NCBI GenBank assembly: GCA_001464035.1
Contig: LNEC01000012.1
Location: forward strand, 124,001-188,000
From: Bradyrhizobiaceae bacterium Ga0074131
GTDB lineage: Bacteria; Pseudomonadota; Alphaproteobacteria; Rhizobiales; Xanthobacteraceae
Length of the DNA: 64,000 nucleotides
Direction: 5' to 3'
Shown here: piece after piece, positions 1 through 7,897 of the stretch
Position numbering within the stretch: position 1 is the stretch's first letter
How the letters are laid out: each line of letters opens with the position of its first letter
The notes under the pieces: model-generated
What the model was told of the DNA's origin: nothing
The model's input: only the letters and a program-made list of their open reading frames with translations
Databases searched by the model: none
Position numbers and translations under genes: made by a program

Positions 1-2737
1 ACGCCAGCGTGTTGGCCGGCGTCTCGGCGCGCACCGCGGGCTGCGCCATCAGAAAAGCGTAGAGCGCCTGCAGGTCGGCGTCGCTGGTCTTGGCGAAGTG
101 GGTATAGGGAAACGCCGGATAGAGATGCCGGCCGTCGCGATGGATGCCCTCGCGCATGGCGCGCTCGAAGGCGGGATAGGACCACGCGCCGATCCCGGTT
201 TCGACGTCGGGCGTAATGTTGGTCGCGTAGATGATCCCGAACGGCGTCTCGATCGCCCGGCCTCCGGCGTTGATCGCGCCGTTCGCAACGGTGTGGCAAA
301 CCGCGCAGTCGCCGAGCGCAGCCAGCTGCTGGCCGCGGGCGATGGTGGCGGCCGACCAGGTCGATGCATCGGGCCGGGCGATCGGCGCGATCGAACGCCA
401 TGGCAAGACCGCCGACGCGACGCCAACCACCGCAACACACAACGCCGCGGCCGTTGCCACGGCACCGCGCCGTCCGGCAAACGGATTTTTCCACCGGTCG
501 GTCGAAGCCGGCGGCTGTGGCGGCGCCAGCGGCATCGGGGCGGGTGCCACGCCCTGCGCACCGCGCAATCCCGCCAGAATACGTTCCGGCGTGAACGGCA
601 ATTCGCGAAACCGCACGCCGGTCGCGTCGAAGATGGCGTTGGCGATCGCGGCGGCGCTCGGCACGGACGCGGATTCGCCGACGCCGAGCGGCGGCTGATC
701 CTGCCGCGGCAGCATCAACACGTCGATCCTGGGAACGTCGGGAAATTTGATGATGGGGTAGGCGCCCCATTCGCGGGCCGTCACCGCATGGCGGTCGAAC
801 GAGACCTCTTCCATCAACGCGCGGCTGGTCGACTGGATGACGTTGCCATGGATCTGGTGGCGCACGCCGTCCGGATTGATCATCAACCCGGAATCCTGCC
901 CGGCCACCACGCGGGTCACGCTGACATCGCCGGTTGTCTTGTTGACGGCGACGTCGGCGATCCAGGCCGACCACGCCGCCCCGTAACCCGGAAACTTGCT
1001 GTGCACATACAGCGCATAGGCAAAGCCGCGCCCGCGCACGATATCGCCTTCGGCGGCCGGTTCCTTCCGGACCGGGCGAGGGGTCCAGCCGGCGCGCTCG
1101 GCGACGGCGTTGACCAGATCGACCGCGCGTTCGTCCTTCAAATAGCGCAGCCGGTATTCGATGGGATCGACGCCGGCTTCGGTGGCGAGTTCGTCGATGT
1201 AGGATTCATGCGCGAAGGTATTGGGCGGCGCCGAGACCCCGCGAAACCACGACGCACGTACGATCGGCGGCATGTCGTGCGCGACCACGCGGATGGCGTC
1301 ATAGTCGTAGGGCGGGATCGCGGTGCGGTCGCCCATTTCGAACACGGCGGGGACCGGTGCAACCGCACCGGTCAGCAACAGCGCCAGCGTCGGCGCGCCG
1401 TTCGACGGATAGCGCGTGGCGAAATCGTAACCGGCGACGCTGCCGTCGGCGTTCAGTCCGCCGTTGACCTCCATCAGTTGCGCGGTGCCCTTGGGCTCCC
1501 AGGCGTGCTCCTGTTCGCGGGTCAGTTGCACCCGGACCGGGCGGCCGACCGCGCGCGACAGCAAAACCGCATCGGCCGTTACATCGTCGGCGCAGTTGCG
1601 GCCGTAGCAGCCGGCGGCCTCCAGCCGGATCACGTCGATCTCGCGCTCCGGCCTTTGCAGCAGCAGCGCTAAATCCGCGCGAAGGATGTGGGGATTTTGC
1701 GTCCCGGACCACACCCTGACGGCGCCTTCCCTGTAATCCGCGACCGCGCAGGACGGGCCGATCGAACCGTGCATCTGGTACGGCCAGATGTAGGTGCGCG
1801 GCATCGGCTTGGCGGCAGCCGCGATCGCGGCATCGACATTGCCTTTGTCGATCAGGGTCCGCGGCGTCGACGGATTGGCGCGCAGCGCCGTCTCGATGTC
1901 CTTTAGATCAGGCAGCGTCGGTGTCGGCTTCCAGCTCACCTTGAGCTGAGCGGCGGCCTTGACCGCGTTCTCCTCGCGCTCGGCGACCACGCCAATGAAA
2001 TCACCGATCCGCACCACCGCCACCAGCCCGGGAATATCGCGCACCGAGGCTTTGTCGACCGCGATCAGGCTGGTGCCGACGAAGGCGCCGGCATCGACGC
2101 CGGCATAGGGCGGGCGCACCACGCGGCCGTGCAGCATCGAGGGCACGCGCACATCGTGGACATAGACCAGTTCGCCGGTCGCCTTCGCCGGCAGGTCGGT
2201 GCGCGGCACCGATTGCCCGACGATTCCGTAGGCGCTGACGGCTTTCACCGGGACGTCGTCCTTGAGGTCGATGCGAATGGTCTCGCCAGATATCAATTCG
2301 CCATAGGAGACGCTGCGGTTATCCCTGCCGCGGATCAGGCCGTCCTCGATGAAGAGATCCTCGACCGCAAGCTCCAGGCGCTGCGCGGCCTGCGCTACCA
2401 GAAAATGCCGCGCCTGTGCGGCGGCGTTGCGCAGCGGCACCGCCGTGATCTGGATGGTCTCGCTGGCGATGGTCGCGCCCTGATCGGGAACGACAGAGGT
2501 ATCGCCCAATACGACGACGACGCGGGCAAAGGACACGTCGAGTTCTTCGGCGACGATCTGGCCCAGCGCGGTGCGGATACCGGTGCCGAGATCGACATGG
2601 CCATTGAAGGCCGTGACCGAACCGTCTGCCGTGATCTTTATGAAAGTTTCGAAGCCGCCGTTCGCGCCCGAACCGGCCGGGCGAACCACCGACAGGGAGC
2701 CGGGCAGTACGTCCATCGGGGCGTCCGGATCGGTCAT
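1..2737 (-). CDS. nicB: Nicotinate dehydrogenase-like molybdopterin large subunit with C-terminal cytochrome c (partial)
   Basis: The 912 visible residues start at an ATG whose first bases overlap the stop of the upstream small subunit (ATGA). About residues 10-720 read as the molybdopterin-binding domain of the xanthine dehydrogenase/aldehyde oxidase family. A proline-rich linker and a hydrophobic segment follow, then a c-type cytochrome domain with CAVCH at residues 811-815. The frame is open at the window start, so the C-terminus, perhaps with more hemes, is missing. This layout matches NicB of Pseudomonas putida, where hydroxylation of nicotinate to 6-hydroxynicotinate passes electrons to a cytochrome chain instead of NAD. 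Pairing with a 161-residue [2Fe-2S] subunit and with 6-hydroxynicotinate reductase across a divergent promoter supports nicotinate as substrate. Isoquinoline or aldehyde oxidation by the same family remains possible. Confidence 0.85.
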   Translation of the reverse strand, partial: MTDPDAPMDVLPGSLSVVRPAGSGANGGFETFIKITADGSVTAFNGHVDLGTGIRTALGQIVAEELDVSFARVVVVLGDTSVVPDQGATIASETIQITAVPLRNAAAQARHFLVAQAAQRLELAVEDLFIEDGLIRGRDNRSVSYGELISGETIRIDLKDDVPVKAVSAYGIVGQSVPRTDLPAKATGELVYVHDVRVPSMLHGRVVRPPYAGVDAGAFVGTSLIAVDKASVRDIPGLVAVVRIGDFIGVVAEREENAVKAAAQLKVSWKPTPTLPDLKDIETALRANPSTPRTLIDKGNVDAAIAAAAKPMPRTYIWPYQMHGSIGPSCAVADYREGAVRVWSGTQNPHILRADLALLLQRPEREIDVIRLEAAGCYGRNCADDVTADAVLLSRAVGRPVRVQLTREQEHAWEPKGTAQLMEVNGGLNADGSVAGYDFATRYPSNGAPTLALLLTGAVAPVPAVFEMGDRTAIPPYDYDAIRVVAHDMPPIVRASWFRGVSAPPNTFAHESYIDELATEAGVDPIEYRLRYLKDERAVDLVNAVAERAGWTPRPVRKEPAAEGDIVRGRGFAYALYVHSKFPGYGAAWSAWIADVAVNKTTGDVSVTRVVAGQDSGLMINPDGVRHQIHGNVIQSTSRALMEEVSFDRHAVTAREWGAYPIIKFPDVPRIDVLMLPRQDQPPLGVGESASVPSAAAIANAIFDATGVRFRELPFTPERILAGLRGAQGVAPAPMPLAPPQPPASTDRWKNPFAGRRGAVATAAALCVAVVGVASAVLPWRSIAPIARPDASTWSAATIARGQQLAALGDCAVCHTVANGAINAGGRAIETPFGIIYATNITPDVETGIGAWSYPAFERAMREGIHRDGRHLYPAFPYTHFAKTSDADLQALYAFLMAQPAVRAETPANTLA

Positions 2738-3219
2738 CGGTTCGCCGCCCCGACGAGGTGGCCCGCCGCCCGCATCGCCGCGCGCATGATTTCGATATGC
2801 GCGCCGCACCGGCACAGGTTGAAGCGCAGCGCTTCGATCACATCGGCTTCGGAAGGATGAGGCGTGCGATTGAGCAGCGCCTTGGTGCTGATGATCATGC
2901 CGTTGAGGCAATAGCCGCATTGCGCGGCCTGTTCGGCGATGAAGGCCTGCTGCACCGGATCGGGATTACAGCGCGATCCGAGACCTTCGAGCGTGACGAT
3001 GTCGCGCCCGACGCAGCCTTCGATCGGGATCACGCAGGCGCGCGCCGCCACGCCGTCGATCAGCACGGCGCAGGCGCCGCATTCGCCGAGCCCGCAGCCG
3101 TATTTTGGTCCGTTCAGTTCGAGATCGTTGCGCAGGACATAAAGCAGCGCGGTGTCGGCGGCGGCGTCAATGTCGTGGATCCGGCCGTTGACCGTCAGGC
3201 GGATCGTGCTCTGCGTCAT
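2734..3219 (-). CDS. nicA: Nicotinate dehydrogenase-like [2Fe-2S] small subunit
   Basis: A 161-residue protein, the usual length for the small subunit of two-component molybdenum hydroxylases. The plant-type [2Fe-2S] cluster is held by C42, C47, C50 and C62. The second cluster of this family is held by C101, C104, C136 and C138 (CGYC and CRC motifs). It passes electrons from the molybdenum site of the large subunit to the cytochrome domain. The open frame continues upstream, but ATG 3219 begins the recognisable ferredoxin fold (IRLTVNG) and is the sensible start. The gene overlaps the large-subunit start by four bases, so the two are translationally coupled. A candidate operator lies about 65 bp upstream. 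Confidence 0.88.
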   Translation of the reverse strand: MTQSTIRLTVNGRIHDIDAAADTALLYVLRNDLELNGPKYGCGLGECGACAVLIDGVAARACVIPIEGCVGRDIVTLEGLGSRCNPDPVQQAFIAEQAAQCGYCLNGMIISTKALLNRTPHPSEADVIEALRFNLCRCGAHIEIMRAAMRAAGHLVGAANR

Positions 3220-3284
3220 GTCGGTGGTCCCGCTCCAACGGTTGCGCTGCAAAACATCGCCTTGAAAGCAGAGGGAAGATACCG

Positions 3285-3296
3285 TTTGCATACAAA
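3285..3296. promoter_or_regulatory. Candidate operator, nic-type palindrome (site 1)
   Basis: The sequence TTTGCATACAAA lies inside a 16-base element with perfect CGTTTG/CAAACG arms. It matches the TTYGYATACRAA pattern of the sites at 3437-3448 and 15059-15070. It sits 66 bp upstream of nicA on the minus strand, where a repressor could control that operon. It is the weakest copy, with the central GTATAC changed to GCATAC. Confidence 0.5.
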
Positions 3297-3405
3297 CGTG
3301 CAAGCGCAGCGTCACGCGGTCAAAACCGTTGCCCGGGTTATGAACAAGGCTGCGAGGCTGGCTGCGGTTTTTATCGGCAGCAGTGATTTTCGCGGGCGCA
3401 GGCGC

Positions 3406-3434
3406 TTGACAGGTTTCGGCGGCGCGCGCAACAT
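3406..3434 (+). promoter_or_regulatory. Candidate sigma-70 promoter for hnr operon
   Basis: A perfect TTGACA -35 hexamer at 3406-3411 is followed after 17 bases by CAACAT, which matches three of six -10 positions. The palindromic operator begins at the last base of this -10, so a bound protein would block polymerase at the start site. The gene downstream is 6-hydroxynicotinate reductase at 3560. Confidence 0.5.
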
Positions 3435-3451
3435 TGTTCGTATACGAACAA
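3434..3451. promoter_or_regulatory. Candidate operator, perfect 18-bp palindrome (site 2)
   Basis: TTGTTCGTATACGAACAA is its own reverse complement over 18 bases. It lies in the divergent nicA/hnr intergenic region, directly after the -35/-10 pair at 3406-3434. The core TTCGTATACGAA recurs exactly at 15059-15070 in front of the enamidase and ferredoxin reductase genes. Dimeric GntR- or MarR-type repressors bind sites of this kind. The MarR protein at 11293 is the only regulator inside the locus. Confidence 0.65.
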
Positions 3452-3452
3452 A

Positions 3453-3566
3453 ATGCCGCGGCGAGAAACACGACAGGTTCGCTGCATCAACTGCGATGAC
3501 GGCACGCCGCACCTGATCTGGCCGTCCGACAGTCTGACGCTGGCTTCGAAAGCTTGTTCATGCTGA
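3453..3566 (+). CDS. Possible 37-codon upstream ORF with Cys motif
   Basis: An ATG two bases after the operator opens a 37-residue frame containing RCINCDD and ending in CSC. Its TGA overlaps the start of hnr (ATG 3560) in another frame. There is no Shine-Dalgarno sequence, so it would need leaderless translation or chance explains it. It could be a leader peptide coupled to hnr. Only its position and cysteines support it. Confidence 0.2.
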   Translation: MPRRETRQVRCINCDDGTPHLIWPSDSLTLASKACSC

Positions 3567-5017
3567 CTGAACCGACAAGCGCTGCCGACGACAAGATTCG
3601 CTGCGATGCTTGTCCCGTCATGTGCTACATCAAACCCGGCGCGGCAGGCGCCTGCGATCGCTATGCCAATCACAACGGCGAGCTGGTGCGGGTCGATCCC
3701 CATATCGTGCTGGAGCGAACGGTGTCGCATGGCGGACGGCTGGTGCCGTTCCAGGCCGGCGGCGACTGGGACGGCAAGCTGGTTCACGAGCCGGATGTCT
3801 TCGTCACCGCGATCGGCGCCGGCACCACATACCCCGACTACAAGCCCGCGCCCTTCATCGTCTCCTCGGAAATCGACGGCGTCGACATGGTCACGGTGGT
3901 GACCGAGGGCATCTTCAGCTATTGCGGCGTCAAGGTGAAGATCGACACCGACCGCTACCTGGGTCCCGAAACGGCGACGGTTCGCGCGCAGGGGGAGGCG
4001 ATCGGCCACGTCACGACAAGCGAGTACGGTTCGCAGATGCTGTCGCTGGGCGGCGTGCATCACCTCACCGGCGGCTCCAAGAAGGAGGGCCGCGTCACCT
4101 GCGACGCGCTGATGGATCTCAGCAACTGCAAGCCGGTCGAGCTGACGATCGACGGCGGCGCCACCGTGGTGGTGCAGGCCGGCTATCCGCCCATCGTCAA
4201 CGGCGTGCCCGAGGAGCGTATGAGAGTGGGCTGCGGCTCGGCGACCATCGGCATGTTCGCCAAGCAATGGCACGGCAAGGTCGACGAAGTCGTAGTCGTC
4301 GACGACCACATCACCGGCGTGCTCAGCGAGCATCAGGCCGGCAAGCTGCTGGATATTCCCGATACCGGGATCAAGATGAAAGGACGGCGCTCGACGCCGG
4401 GCCGCTATTTCCAGGTCGCCGAGCCCGGCACCGGATGGGGCGGCACCGGGATATCCGATCCGCTCTCGGTGCTGGGTCCATTCGATCCGACGAAGGCGCG
4501 CCCGGGCATGGCCATGCTGATGGTCTCGACCACCGGCGAGCATGCGGCCTACTACGAACTCGATGAAGCGCTGAGGCCGGTTGAAAGGCCGATGCCGGCG
4601 GAGCTGAGACTGTCGGTCGAGCGGATTCAGGAAAACTGCGAGCCCGCGCTGTGCACCGTGCTGTTCATGGGCGGAGCGGGCGGCTCGCTGCGCGCGGGGG
4701 TCACCGACAATCCGGTGCGGCTGACGCGGTCGGTCAAGGACGCGCTGACGCGCGTCACCAGCGGCGGCGCGCCCGTCTATGTCTGGCCCGGCGGCGGCAT
4801 CACCTTCATGGTGGATGTCACGCGCCTGCCGGCCGGGGCTTTCGGCTATGTTCCGACGCCCGCATTGGTCGCGCCGATCGAGTTTACCCTGCGGCTGTCG
4901 GATTATGCCGCGCTGGGCGGCCATATGGATCATGTACGCCCGCTGGCTTCGCTGAAGGACAGCACGGAAACGCGCATCATGCCCTCGCTGCGATCCACCG
5001 GGGAACCGCGCCCATGA
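3560..5017 (+). CDS. hnr: 6-hydroxynicotinate reductase
   Basis: A 485-residue soluble protein of the 6-hydroxynicotinate reductase family, first described in the nicotinate pathway of Eubacterium barkeri. There it reduces 6-hydroxynicotinate to 1,4,5,6-tetrahydro-6-oxonicotinate with reduced ferredoxin. The N-terminus carries an iron-sulfur ligand set C15-x2-C18-x3-C22-x9-C32. The rest is a long domain without signal peptide or membrane segment. ATG 3560 is taken as the start; the TTG six bases upstream is also possible and no strong ribosome site decides. The gene is divergent from the nicotinate hydroxylase that would make its substrate. It overlaps the next gene by ATGA. The family assignment is from recalled similarity; the neighbouring enamidase strengthens it. 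Confidence 0.82.
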   Translation: MLTEPTSAADDKIRCDACPVMCYIKPGAAGACDRYANHNGELVRVDPHIVLERTVSHGGRLVPFQAGGDWDGKLVHEPDVFVTAIGAGTTYPDYKPAPFIVSSEIDGVDMVTVVTEGIFSYCGVKVKIDTDRYLGPETATVRAQGEAIGHVTTSEYGSQMLSLGGVHHLTGGSKKEGRVTCDALMDLSNCKPVELTIDGGATVVVQAGYPPIVNGVPEERMRVGCGSATIGMFAKQWHGKVDEVVVVDDHITGVLSEHQAGKLLDIPDTGIKMKGRRSTPGRYFQVAEPGTGWGGTGISDPLSVLGPFDPTKARPGMAMLMVSTTGEHAAYYELDEALRPVERPMPAELRLSVERIQENCEPALCTVLFMGGAGGSLRAGVTDNPVRLTRSVKDALTRVTSGGAPVYVWPGGGITFMVDVTRLPAGAFGYVPTPALVAPIEFTLRLSDYAALGGHMDHVRPLASLKDSTETRIMPSLRSTGEPRP

Positions 5018-5925
5018 CGCGAGTTCCGCAGATCGGATGGCTGGCGGATGGCAGACGGCTGCATCTGCAGGACGGCCCGATCGACCTCATCGTGGAGGCT
5101 GCCGGCAGCGGGGCCGACGGGCGCGCGGCCTATGGCGCGGCAGCGCGGCGCTTTTCCGGGTTGCTCGATGAACTCTGCAGCGAGTTGCCACTGCTCCGGC
5201 AGGCGGCCGATCCTGAGCGATGCCCGCTGCAGGGCGTCGTGGCGCGGCGCATGCATGCGGCGGTGGCGCCGTTGGCCGCCGATCACTTCATCACGCCGAT
5301 GGCGGCGGTCGCGGGGGCCGTCGCCGAAGAGATCCTCGGCGCAATGACGCGCGTCGCGCGGCTCGAACGGGCCTACGTCAACAATGGCGGCGACATCGCC
5401 TTGCACCTGGCCGGCAGAGAAAGCTTTACGATAGGCCTGGTGGACCGGCCGGACGCCCTGGGATCGATGCGGACCCTTGTGATCGAGGCCGATGATCCCT
5501 CGCGCGGGATTGCGACCTCGGGCCGCCACGGGCGCAGTCTTTCACTCGGCATTGCCGATGCGGTAACGGTGCTGGCGGCGACCGCGTCGCAGGCCGACGC
5601 TGCCGCCACCATCATCGCCAATGCCGTCGATCTGCCCGGACATCCCGCGGTTCTCCGTTGCCCGGCGCATGAGTTGCAGCCCGACAGCGACCTTGGTGCG
5701 CGCCTTGTCACCCGCGGCGTCGGCGAATTGTCGGGGCGCGAGATCACCGCTGCCCTGGAAGCCGGTGCGGCTTGTGCGCGCAGGCTGCTCGCGATGGGGT
5801 TGATCGACGGTGCCACATTGCGCTTGCATGGCGAGACTGTTGTGGTGACGACGAAAGCGGTCGGACTGGACGGCTTGCAAGCGCCGGCCCCTGCTAGCGC
5901 GATCGAAAGCATGATGCATGCCTAG
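5014..5925 (+). CDS. UPF0280 family protein, ApbE-like fold
   Basis: A 303-residue protein starting inside the stop of hnr (ATGA overlap), so it is translationally coupled to it. The central NNGGDIALHLAG, the SGRHGRSLSLGIADAV stretch and the following alanine-rich part resemble the UPF0280 group related to ApbE flavin transferases. No signal peptide is seen, unlike periplasmic ApbE. The function of UPF0280 is not established. The tight link to hnr makes a role in maturation or flavin loading of the reductase a reasonable guess. A catalytic role in the pathway cannot be excluded. Confidence 0.75.
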   Translation: MTRVPQIGWLADGRRLHLQDGPIDLIVEAAGSGADGRAAYGAAARRFSGLLDELCSELPLLRQAADPERCPLQGVVARRMHAAVAPLAADHFITPMAAVAGAVAEEILGAMTRVARLERAYVNNGGDIALHLAGRESFTIGLVDRPDALGSMRTLVIEADDPSRGIATSGRHGRSLSLGIADAVTVLAATASQADAAATIIANAVDLPGHPAVLRCPAHELQPDSDLGARLVTRGVGELSGREITAALEAGAACARRLLAMGLIDGATLRLHGETVVVTTKAVGLDGLQAPAPASAIESMMHA

Positions 5926-5952
5926 GCGGGCTCGAAAACGAGGCGGAACAGG

Positions 5953-6537
5953 ATGAGCGCGATTATTCGCAAGATCGTCACGGTTGTCGAGGAGACCCGG
6001 CTGGAAATGGGACAGACGGTCACACCGCCGACCCGGCGCGCCGCGGCGATTGCGGTGATCGAAAACCCGTTCGCCGGCCGATATGTCGAAGATCTCTCAC
6101 CCCTCATTGCCATTGGCGAGGAACTCGGCGAGCTGCTTTCGAAAAAGGCCGTTGCGGCGCTCGGGATCGATGGCGCGAAGGCGCAGAGCTACGGCAAGGC
6201 TGCCGCGGTCGGCGAAAACGGCGAGCTCGAACACGCCGCCGCGATCCTGCATCCCAAGATGGGTGCGCCGGTGCGCCAGGTTCTGGGCAAGGGGGCGGCG
6301 CTGATACCGTCCTCGAAGAAGCGCAGCGGGCCGGGAACGACGCTGGATATTCCGCTCGGCCACAAGGACGCGGCGTTCGTGCGCAGCCATTTCGATGGCA
6401 TGGAGGTCATGATCAACGACGCGCCGCGCGCCAACGAGATCATGGTCGCGGTCGCGGTCACCGACAGCGGCAGGCCGCTGCCGCGCGTCGGCGGCCTCAC
6501 CGTTGCTGAAGTCAAGGGCGAAGACGGTCTACGGTAA
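5953..6537 (+). CDS. Amino acid synthesis (AA_synth, DUF1185) family protein
   Basis: A 194-residue cytoplasmic protein preceded by a good ribosome site (GAGGCGG) 27 bp after the UPF0280 gene. It reads as the AA_synth family (PF06684), often annotated as amino acid synthesis protein without a proven reaction. Glycine-rich segments (GKGAALIPSS, GPGTTLDIPLGHKDAAFVRSHFDG) are typical of it. The family often sits beside amide- or ring-hydrolysing enzymes and LIV-type transporters. Here it is third in the hnr operon and may act on a pathway intermediate. No catalytic residue can be assigned. Confidence 0.75.
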   Translation: MSAIIRKIVTVVEETRLEMGQTVTPPTRRAAAIAVIENPFAGRYVEDLSPLIAIGEELGELLSKKAVAALGIDGAKAQSYGKAAAVGENGELEHAAAILHPKMGAPVRQVLGKGAALIPSSKKRSGPGTTLDIPLGHKDAAFVRSHFDGMEVMINDAPRANEIMVAVAVTDSGRPLPRVGGLTVAEVKGEDGLR

Positions 6538-6561
6538 TTTTCAACAGTGGAGGGTCAAGGG

Positions 6562-7764
6562 ATGCGACGGAGATATTTGTTAGGCGCGGGATTGGCGATC
6601 GTGGTCGCGGGCATGGCGCAGTCGGCCGTTGCCCAGGGCGAAATCAAGATCGGCGAAATCAACAGCTACTCGCTGTTGCCGGCGTTCACCGAGCCCTATC
6701 GCAAGGGTTGGCAGCTCGCGCTCGAGGAAGTCAATGCAGCCGGCGGCATCAACGGCAAGAAGCTCGTGGTCGTCTCCAAGGACGACGGCGGCAAGCCCGC
6801 CGACGCGCAGACCGCCGCCAACGAACTGGTGTCGAGCGAGAAGGTGGTGATGCTGACGGGCACGTTCCTGTCCAACATCGGTCTGGCCGTCTCCGACTTC
6901 GCCAACCAGAAGAAGGTATTTTTCCTCGCCGCCGAACCGCTGACCGACGCCATCACATGGTCGAAGGGCAATCGCTACACCTTCCGGCTGCGGCCTTCCA
7001 ACTACATGCAGGCGGCGATGCTGGTGGAAGAGGCGGCAAAACTTCCCGCCAAACGCTGGGCGACGATCGCACCGAACTATGAATACGGGCAGTCGGCGGT
7101 CGCGGTGTTCAAGAAGCTGATGTCGGAGAAGCGGCCCGATATCCAGTGGGTCGACGAGCAGTGGCCGCCGCAGGGCAAGATCGACGCCGGCCCGGTGGTG
7201 CAGGCTGTCGCCGCCGCCAATCCGGAAGCCATCCTCAACGTCACCTTCGGCGCCGACCTCGTGAAGTTCGTCCGCGAAGGCAACACCCGCGGCCTGTTCA
7301 AGAATCGCGCGGTGGTCTCGTTCCTCACCGGCGAGCCGGAATATCTCGATCCGCTGAAGGAAGAAACGCCCGAGGGCTGGATCGTAACCGGCTATCCCTG
7401 GTACGACATCAAGACGCCGGAACACGACAAGTTCGCCAAGGCCTATCAGGCCAAGTTCAACGACTATCCCCGGCTCGGCTCGATCGTCGGCTATCAGACC
7501 ATCAAGGCGGCCGCCGCCATCCTGGCCAAGGCCAACTCCGACGACCCGGAGAAGATGATCGCCGCGGCCCGGGGATTGTCGATGCCGTCGCCGTTCGGCG
7601 AGATCACCTTCCGCGCGATCGATCATCAGTCGACCCTGGGCGCCTTCGTCGGCAAGACCGCGGTGAAGGACGGCAAGGGCATCATGGTGGATTCGGTCTA
7701 TCGCAAGGGCGAGAACTACCTGCCGAGCGATGCCGAAGTCTTGAAGATGCGCCCGAAGGATTGA
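6562..7764 (+). CDS. Branched-chain amino acid-type ABC transporter, periplasmic binding protein
   Basis: A 400-residue precursor of the LivJ/LivK class. The N-terminal MRRRY start, a hydrophobic core and a cleavage site near AVAQG form a Sec signal peptide. The mature part begins EIKIGEINSYSLLPAFTEPYRKGW, with the usual AGGINGKK motif. A strong ribosome site (GGAGGG, 8-base spacing) favours ATG 6562. It is followed by a fused permease and two ATPases, so the importer is complete. Proteins of this class often bind aromatic acids in alphaproteobacteria. Location in the nicotinate locus suggests nicotinate or another pyridine acid as ligand, which is inference. Confidence 0.88.
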   Translation: MRRRYLLGAGLAIVVAGMAQSAVAQGEIKIGEINSYSLLPAFTEPYRKGWQLALEEVNAAGGINGKKLVVVSKDDGGKPADAQTAANELVSSEKVVMLTGTFLSNIGLAVSDFANQKKVFFLAAEPLTDAITWSKGNRYTFRLRPSNYMQAAMLVEEAAKLPAKRWATIAPNYEYGQSAVAVFKKLMSEKRPDIQWVDEQWPPQGKIDAGPVVQAVAAANPEAILNVTFGADLVKFVREGNTRGLFKNRAVVSFLTGEPEYLDPLKEETPEGWIVTGYPWYDIKTPEHDKFAKAYQAKFNDYPRLGSIVGYQTIKAAAAILAKANSDDPEKMIAAARGLSMPSPFGEITFRAIDHQSTLGAFVGKTAVKDGKGIMVDSVYRKGENYLPSDAEVLKMRPKD

Positions 7765-7778
7765 GTTCCTTGCTTCTC

Positions 7779-7865
7779 CCTCTCCCCGTTCTTCGCGGGG
7801 AGAGGTGAAGTGAGACCCTCATCCTGAGGAGCGCGCTCTTGCGCGCGTCTCGATGGATGAAGGCG
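7779..7865. repeat. Intergenic hairpin repeat between binding protein and permease
   Basis: A perfect CCTCTCCCCG/CGGGGAGAGG stem (7779-7788 with 7796-7805) is followed by a second element from CCTCATCCTGAGGAG to GGATGAAGG. Elements like this are scattered between genes in Bradyrhizobium-type genomes. Here they may also cut transcription after the highly needed binding-protein gene, giving it more mRNA than the permease. Confidence 0.6.
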
Positions 7866-7897
7866 ACCAAGCAGAAATGCGCTGACCCGGACCGCCT

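Noticed and set aside
98..1672. A 524-codon open frame on the plus strand
   Set aside because: It is antisense to the molybdopterin subunit, whose domains and heme motif are recognisable. Its translation is arginine/glycine-rich and matches no family; long antisense frames are expected in high-GC DNA.
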